Origin: an uncultured Verrucomicrobiota bacterium
GTDB lineage: Bacteria > Verrucomicrobiota > Verrucomicrobiia > Limisphaerales > UBA9464
Length of the DNA stretch: 5,870 nucleotides
Assembly: GCA_903930165.1 (NCBI GenBank)
Contig: CAIYXO010000201.1
Coordinates: forward strand, 1-5,870
Direction of reading: 5' to 3'
The position numbers and the translations under genes were made by a program. Under the pieces are notes generated by a model that was not told where the DNA came from, searched no databases, and worked only from the letters and a program-made list of their open reading frames with translations. Numbering within the stretch: position 1 is the stretch's first letter; each line of letters starts with the position of its first letter. Of the stretch, positions 5,541 to 5,870 are shown one piece after another.

Positions 5541-5870
5541 ATGCGGCTCCTGTGGTTCGTAGGGATACTGGCGACCGCCATCCTTCTGGGATCTCCGTTC
5601 CGAGCGCGTGCCTCCACGGTGCATTGCTGGTACTCGCCAACCGGGACCGGTAACGGTTCAAGTCGGGCATCCGCGGCGAAGTTTTCACCCGCAGGATTCG
5701 ACGCCTGGATCCGCGCTCAATCTCGGTCGGCAACGAACATCGTGCTACACTTCCTTCCCGGGGTTCACTCGGATGTCCGGATCTTCATTGGCGGATACCG
5801 GGTTCCCCAAATCGGAACGGGGCCATGGAGCTTCACCAACCTGAATGTCTATGTTCAGGGAGGAGATCCC
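5541..5870 (+). CDS. Secreted protein, probably right-handed beta-helix type (C-terminus outside window)
   Basis: The frame is open from ATG at 5541 to the right edge, giving 110 residues. Residues 1-27 form a signal peptide (MRLLWFVGILATAILLG, then PFRARA before STVHC). The mature start, HCWYSPTGTGNGSSRASAA, resembles the YVSPxGxGxG-S-A-A opening of many bacterial right-handed parallel beta-helix (pectin-lyase fold) proteins, and TNIVLHFLPGVHSD is like the first strand-turn of such a fold (usually a ...FxPGxY... pattern). VYVQGGDP at the edge fits a beta-helix rung. Proteins of this kind are often polysaccharide-active or surface proteins; no catalytic residues can be judged from this fragment. 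The frame stays open upstream, with GTG at 5472 as an alternative start, but ATG places the signal peptide at the N-terminus. It is transcribed away from the oxygenase operon and has no evident link to it. Confidence 0.7.
   Translation, partial: MRLLWFVGILATAILLGSPFRARASTVHCWYSPTGTGNGSSRASAAKFSPAGFDAWIRAQSRSATNIVLHFLPGVHSDVRIFIGGYRVPQIGTGPWSFTNLNVYVQGGDP

Noticed and set aside
4986..5624. 212-codon minus-strand frame upstream of the oxygenase
   Set aside because: The composition is Arg/Pro-rich with no domain or export signal, and it overlaps the start of the plus-strand secreted-protein gene.
1..5870. tRNA, rRNA, riboswitch or complete insertion sequence
   Set aside because: No cloverleaf, rRNA segment, known riboswitch core or transposase reading frame could be seen on either strand.

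Overview
The window looks like chromosomal DNA from a GC-rich member of the Verrucomicrobiota. The reasons are a secreted protein with a C-terminal PEP-CTERM sorting signal, a pseudopilin with an FTLIELL N-terminus and an H-X9-D tail, a GRTYQVEFSDSL-type C-terminal segment common in that phylum, and a DUF5690-like transporter. None of the seven genes has a recognisable Shine-Dalgarno sequence. The assignment rests on recognition of protein families only.

Layout: six genes lie on the minus strand and one partial gene lies on the plus strand at the right edge. Read in the direction of transcription, the first minus-strand block (4989 to 3109) is a two-gene unit: a PhnZ/TmpB-like HD-domain oxygenase linked to phosphonate breakdown, then a 12-helix MFS transporter of the DUF5690 type. 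A plausible reading is uptake of an organophosphonate or organophosphate followed by oxidative C-P cleavage. The Fe/2-oxoglutarate hydroxylase that normally supplies the HD enzyme with its substrate is not in the window. The stop codon of the transporter lies inside one copy of a short dispersed repeat. A second copy, as a large imperfect hairpin, lies about 60 bases downstream.

The second minus-strand block (2905 to beyond position 1) holds four genes for exported proteins: a 124-residue CxxC protein, a pseudopilin, a PEP-CTERM-anchored His-motif protein, and its paralogue with a different C-terminus, cut by the window edge. The two paralogues share a core with conserved histidines (QH near the mature N-terminus, DPYGHxHGR, GGGPxH). 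They resemble, from memory, the cyanobacterial all3515-type Zur-repressed PEP-CTERM proteins and, more loosely, surface-anchored actinobacterial repeat domains. My working hypothesis is that this block is a cell-envelope metal-handling (possibly zinc) cassette, preceded by two 10-base direct repeats spaced exactly 20 bases apart. This is the most interesting part of the window and is an inference.

Positions 4990-5540 carry no convincing gene. From 5541 a plus-strand gene encodes a secreted protein that begins like a right-handed beta-helix (pectin-lyase-fold) protein and runs off the right edge.
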